From: Butyriboletus loyo
Lineage: Eukaryota > Basidiomycota > Agaricomycetes > Boletales > Boletaceae
Direction of reading: 5' to 3'
DNA length: 52,155 bases
Assembly (NCBI GenBank): GCA_038093515.1
Contig: JBBPSI010000178.1
Coordinates: forward strand, 1-52,155
Part shown: positions 48,211-52,155 of the stretch, piece by piece
Layout: the number at the start of each line of letters is the position of its first letter
How positions within the stretch are numbered: position 1 is the stretch's first letter
Program-made: the position numbers and the translations under genes
Notes under the pieces: model-generated
The model's input: only the letters and a program-made list of their open reading frames with translations
Told to the model about the DNA's origin: nothing
Databases searched by the model: none

Positions 48211-49449
48211 TTACAAGAAGCCATATTCTCCTTCTGAGCGACATGTCGGACAGTTGTAATATGTTAGGGGTGTTTCCTGCAACATACCACATACTTCCCA
48301 CTCCTCCAGCAACTTTGGTGTCATGCTCATTCCCTCCCATTCCTTCTCCATAGGGCCTCGGTTGGACCTTCTGATATTTTCATATACCTGCCATGCAGTC
48401 TCTGAAAGACGACCATTTCCGACTATTCCATTGTTTCTCCCACGCTGAACAGGCTTGTGTAGGATCATGAGAAATATCTTCATATGAGGCCATGTTCCTT
48501 TAAGCATTGTCGCCTCCTTAACAATCACAGGAAGGCCATCGTTACCAGATGAAGGAAGGCATGGTTCTTTGAGACAGGCAATGTGGTGCCACTTCTTGCA
48601 ATGTATACACAGCCGCTGAACATGCTGGTCTGGATTATATGGCCTCTCACACACGGGACAGCATGTCATAGGTGGGTCCTGTTGATATGTATAAGTAGTG
48701 GAAGTGGTCTGCAGCAGCAGAAGCGGCAGCAGCCTGTGCAGGGCATTACCACTACTTACCTCTACAATGACATATGAACTAGCCTTCTTCGCCTTCTTGG
48801 ATTTACCAGCATGCTTCTTCCTTTCAGACATTGGCTCCATCGTCCACCGCCAGAATAGAGTGCCTGGAATTATTTCATCTACATATGGTGCAGAATCATC
48901 GAGGAAATTGATGGCCTTGTCTGCTTTTGAAAGAGGACATAAGTAAGTCTTATTATTTATTTATTCTGATTCCAAAGGTGGCCTGCTCACACTCTATGCA
49001 GGCTGCAGCTATGATGTTTGTCTCTGTGGACAGCACCAGCTCATTGAATGCCAAATAAGAATGGAAACTGGAATGGAAAAACATAATCATGTGAGTGGTG
49101 GTTCATGAATGAGATGTGCTACTCAACACGTGCCTTTCTGCCTTTAGGTCTCGCTTGTGATGAAGCCAATGTACCATTATCCATATTCTCTCAGGTTGTG
49201 CTTCCTGTGTGACCATAATCCACCACTCTTAAATTGTCATGAATATTCATGAAATCATACCTTGGTTTGATTCATCTTCACCCTGATGTCCTTTATTCTG
49301 GCCTGCCATGGTTCCTCATTGAATCCTCTGATGGACACCCTGACATTGCCATGCAGGTCAGCAGTTCCAGGACTAATCAGGAGTTCACTTACATATCTCC
49401 TCTGTAGAATGTATGTGAATCTGCTCAAAAAGATAAAGTAATGAGTCAT
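48211..49449 (-). CDS. BAH domain plus PHD-like zinc-finger protein (5' end uncertain)
   Basis: Minus-strand exons include 48678-48211, 48920-48760 and at least two more up to about 49449. The 5' part has BAH-type blocks (ADLHGNVRVSIRG, PWQARIKDIRVK, IWIMVHWLHHKRDL, YLAFNELVLSTETNIIAAACI, KAINFLDDSAPYVDEI, GTLFWRWT). A basic linker (KKHAGKSKKAKKASS) follows, then a C4HC3 finger: CPVC, CIHC, HIAC and, after an insertion of about 90 residues, CPTC. BAH and PHD modules read chromatin, so a role in chromatin or in a mobile element is inferred. The 5' end lies beside an LTR-like block and may be cut. Agaricomycete genomes hold many such orphan BAH proteins. Confidence 0.65.
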
Positions 49450-49459
49450 GGACTGTTCA

Positions 49460-50090
49460 TGTTACAGTTTTACCCCTAAGCGTACCCCGCCACTCGTTTT
49501 CCCACGCTTACGCGTCCCCGCCGCCCCCGCCGCCTTGCGATGCCGCCCATCGCCCGCCCCTTAGTCGCCTAGTGGACGTTATCCACTTCCCCGGTTGCCC
49601 CTGCGAGTCTCTGTGCCGTTGCACCGAGATAGCCCCTGTCTTCTCGCCCCGTCGGGCCGGACCTTCAGCTGAGCTGTCGCGTCCCCTCTTATTTGACCAA
49701 TGACATTTCTTACATCACGTGACTAGCACGTGATTAGATTACGACGCGTCAGTACCTTCGCGTCGAGACCCGTATCCAAGGGCTCCGCCGTTCGCGCACC
49801 CTTCGCCCTGTGGGGCTCGCCTCATGGACATCGTCGCTTCGACTTCAGCTCTTCCTATTCGCTGACGATGTCGCCATCTTGCTCGGAGCATAGCTCCCTC
49901 GTTACCGGCACTTTGCCGCTTCTTCTTTCGCCGCTATGACTCGGACGGACTCATAGCCCTTTGCCCTCGCTGCCACGCACAGCTCGGTCTGTGCACGATA
50001 CCCTCTAGTATATAAGATCGTACTTAGAGTAGTACGAGTTCTTTAGCTAATTCTACGCATCTATCCAGTGCCTCTCCTCGAGCTGTAGCG
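49460..50090 (+). repeat. LTR-like block of another family (about 630 bp)
   Basis: Starts TGTTACAG and ends near CTGTAGCG (an imperfect inverse). Has TAGTATATAAG near 50010 and a C-rich 5' part. No clear target duplication. It separates the BAH gene from a GNAT gene whose coding sequence stops at its right edge. Confidence 0.4.
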
Positions 50091-50552
50091 GGTGCTCGTG
50101 TCAAGAATGGACGCGATGCCCGTGCCCACGGACGTACATACAGCCCTGGTCTTCCTGTCCAGGTGGAAAAGTTGAAAAAGTAGAGAGCCAAGCCAAGGGG
50201 CACGCCGGGTTCCGCGGGAGTGCCTTGCAACGCGAGGAGGGCATGTGCATAGCCCTTTTCGAAGATATTTTCTCTGAACTGCGGAAGGTGGGTGGGTGCT
50301 GATCGTCACAGACAGGGGTGCTTACCAGCTCTCCGGTGGCTTTTGCGGACTCCGGCTCCTTCTCGTATACGGCCTATATGCAAGAGTCAATGGCTGGGCG
50401 CATGATGTGGCAGGGTAGGTCATACGAGATCGCGGACAAGTTGTAGGAGGGCATCCTGGAATGACTTGGTCAGTGACGGACGTGGCGGCACCCTGGATAC
50501 GCACGACATCGTCGATGGTAGCAGGACGGATGTGGAATTGAATGGGAGACAT
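50091..50552 (-). pseudogene. GNAT N-acetyltransferase, 5' part only
   Basis: ATG at 50552 starts FHIRPATIDDVVRIQ, joined over short introns to DALLQLVRDL, AVYEKEPESAKATGEL and FRENIFEKGYAHALLALQ, then PLGLALYFFNFSTWTGRPGLY. This order matches the N-terminal half of diamine/spermidine-type GNAT enzymes. The acetyl-CoA loop (normally RxxGxG/A) should follow, but the readable frame ends at the LTR-like block, so the enzyme is incomplete here. Confidence 0.8.
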
Positions 50553-50724
50553 GATCGATGTCGGTAGAGATTATCTTATCTGCACACGCCGTTGTAATTG
50601 GGTAATTGGGTGGGTCGTTTGTTTACACGTATTTGCGTGTAAACCTTGTCTGTAACTTTTCGTCGTACACGACACATCCCCCCCTTCTACCGCAGGCATA
50701 TCTGATCCTCGCCTACCGCCCCTC

Positions 50725-50779
50725 ATGGATCCCGCAAAATTGGCCAAACTGCAGGCGCAGGCTGCAGCCAACCGGCTTG
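50725..50779 (+). pseudogene. First exon of a nascent polypeptide-associated complex beta subunit gene
   Basis: MDPAKLAKLQAQAAANRLG followed by a GTGAGC donor matches the start of basidiomycete NAC-beta (BTF3-like), where GKGTxRRK should come next. The expected next exon is absent; a protein kinase gene on the opposite strand occupies the sequence from about 50782. It is divergent from the GNAT gene with 172 bp between the two ATGs, a plausible shared promoter. Confidence 0.5.
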
Positions 50780-50781
50780 GT

Positions 50782-52000
50782 GAGCGATTTTTGGTCAGCC
50801 AGATCCGAGGAAGGACGGCTCTCAGGCCGCTTTGACCAAGTAGATTGAAGAAAATACCACAAACTTATTGGGAGGTTTGATGGGCGTTCATCCAAAGGAT
50901 CTTTACCCTCGTACTTGAGGATGATTACGTGAGTAGACCTGAATATGTGTGAGAATGGTATCCGGCCGGACAGAACCTGTAATAGGTCGTTGGTCGGCTT
51001 GTCATACTCGGTTGTTCATTATTTACCTGCCAAACGATGCAACCGAGGGAATAAATGTCACAACTCGTCGTTGGAATAGGTTTCGACTTTTCTATCTCAG
51101 GATGAACAAACAGCTCTGTCGCAGCCCATCGATGAGCGCAGATATTGGAGGGTATTGACTGATCCGCGTCGAGGAACGTAAATGATAAACCAAAGTCAGA
51201 GATGCAGATCTGCCCATGTTGGTCTACCAGTATGTTGGAGCCTGTCAGATCACCATGGATGACTCCCGAGTGATGAACTGTGTGGAAAGGGATTCATAAA
51301 TCGACTCCCATTGCGTATTCAGAGGTTACTTACGGTACCGCAGACCACTGGCTACTTCGTGAAGCTGTGTTTAGGGGGGTAAATGTGATCCAGGTGTTGA
51401 AAGGTGTAACCTACAATGATAAGTCTGCGTTCCATAGTAAGCTGGACGTGATTGCGGTGAATGAAATCGGTCAATGTGCCTTCGTCCATCCATGGTGTGA
51501 TTAGACAGGGGATCAGACCAAATTGGTAGGTAAGTCCAATTAGAGGAAGGATGTTTCGATGATTTAGTCTCCTCCATGTTTTGGACTCCCTCTCGAACAT
51601 CTACAGGATGTCACATATCAATATCCCACACGCGTGTGCTGTTGACCCAATTCACCTTGCGGACTTTTGTAATGTCTAGTTCATTGTAAACATATTTTGG
51701 GCACTTGACGACAACCTATAACTCGTTACTGCCTGGAAAAATACGACCATATTAAACAGAATTGCGAACCACTTCGGGTTTTGGACCCCGTCCGATCAAG
51801 TAGCACTTTGTCGCTACGCTGAATCCACCATGATAAACCTCTTGTTGGCCAGGGATACACTCTAAGCGAACTTCTGGGCTCTCTATAGGGATACTGGGGA
51901 GAAAATGGGTTTCATTCTACCACTTGGTTCGCGTGAAGCTCACCTTTGATGGACAATTGCAATTGCGAGGTTGACGCATGACTGAAGTTGCGACCAAAAA
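50782..52000 (-). CDS. Protein kinase (Ser/Thr/Tyr-kinase-like), several exons
   Basis: Exons seen on the minus strand include 51715-51656 (VVVKCPKYVYNELDITKVRK, ATP-site Lys), 51600 to about 51425 (FERESKTWRRLNHRNILPLI, LITPWMDEGTLTDFI), a short one ending LHEVASGLRY (about 51335), and one with VIHGDLTGSNILVD (catalytic Asp and Asn; Gly replaces the usual Arg of HRD) and ISDFGLSF. Then follow AATELF, SCDIYSLGCIVWQ, and the C-lobe end LPISLWYFLQSTWSKRPESRP (about 50870-50805). An upstream stretch with VYHGGFSVATK may be the Gly-loop exon. The 3' end merges with the antisense of the NAC-beta exon; no natural stop can be fixed. Such kinases are greatly expanded in Agaricomycetes. Confidence 0.75.
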
Positions 52001-52155
52001 AACTCTAGCATCGTCAGAGACCGTACTAGAGTGAGTCACTGATCAAGTAGTGGGTCTGAGGAGTGAGATCAGCGAGGGTGATAGGAGGACGTACTGCCAT
52101 CTATTTCACTTGCTGGGCATCGTATAACCAGTGCCATCTTACCAATAACTATGTT

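Noticed and set aside
50810..50900. Plus-strand frame reading IEENTTNLLGGLMGVHP after the NAC-beta exon
   Set aside because: It looked like a continuation of NAC-beta, but the opposite strand reads as the conserved C-lobe of a kinase, and NAC-beta should continue GKGTxRRK.

Overview
The window is nuclear DNA of a filamentous basidiomycete. Evidence: genes split by many 45-80 nt introns with GT..AG ends and CTAAC/CTGAC-type branch sites, a DUF6593-like protein typical of Agaricomycetes, an E-class P450 family, a fungal NFX1-type helicase, and chromodomain Ty3/gypsy retrotransposons. A Rhizoctonia/Ceratobasidium-like fungus fits the style of the elements, but I cannot fix genus or species.

Layout. 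1-3910: a Ty3/gypsy chromovirus on the minus strand (pol cut by the window edge, gag, 5' LTR), inserted into an older, decayed relative. 3911-8516: mostly non-coding, with one unrecognised spliced gene model and a 315-bp in-frame tandem duplication. 8517-21091: an ordinary gene block, all minus strand: a DUF6593-like protein, RVB1 (RuvB-like AAA+ ATPase, 7 exons, every splice phase checked) and a very large CCCH/NFX1 zinc-finger SF1 helicase related to ZNFX1. 21873-36035: a P450 cluster. A minus/plus divergent pair (A, B) and a second divergent pair (C, D) flank an MTA phosphorylase gene; D is only a fragment, and the two spacers share rearranged, inverted, decayed sequence. 36036-41362: gene-poor, with a small secreted-protein gene, a diverged copy of its promoter joined to a PRP17/CDC40 pseudogene, and a perfect 21-bp hairpin. 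41363-46190: a 5'-truncated copy of the same gypsy family with pol, chromodomain, an extra third ORF with zinc knuckles, and its 3' LTR. 46342-46767: a solo LTR with a 5-bp target duplication. 46884-49460: two convergent genes, one acidic protein of unknown function and one BAH plus PHD-like protein. 49460-52155: an LTR-like block followed by the broken front ends of a GNAT acetyltransferase gene and a divergent NAC-beta gene, and a protein kinase gene.

How it fits together: housekeeping genes (RVB1, the helicase, MTAP) sit between repeat-rich stretches where retrotransposons, duplications and gene fragments have piled up. Three separate in-frame TGA codons in the young repeats can each be explained by CGA to TGA change, suggesting cytosine deamination. 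The least explained items are the post-chromodomain ORF of the gypsy family, the BAH/PHD plus acidic-protein pair, and the shared P450 spacer relic.
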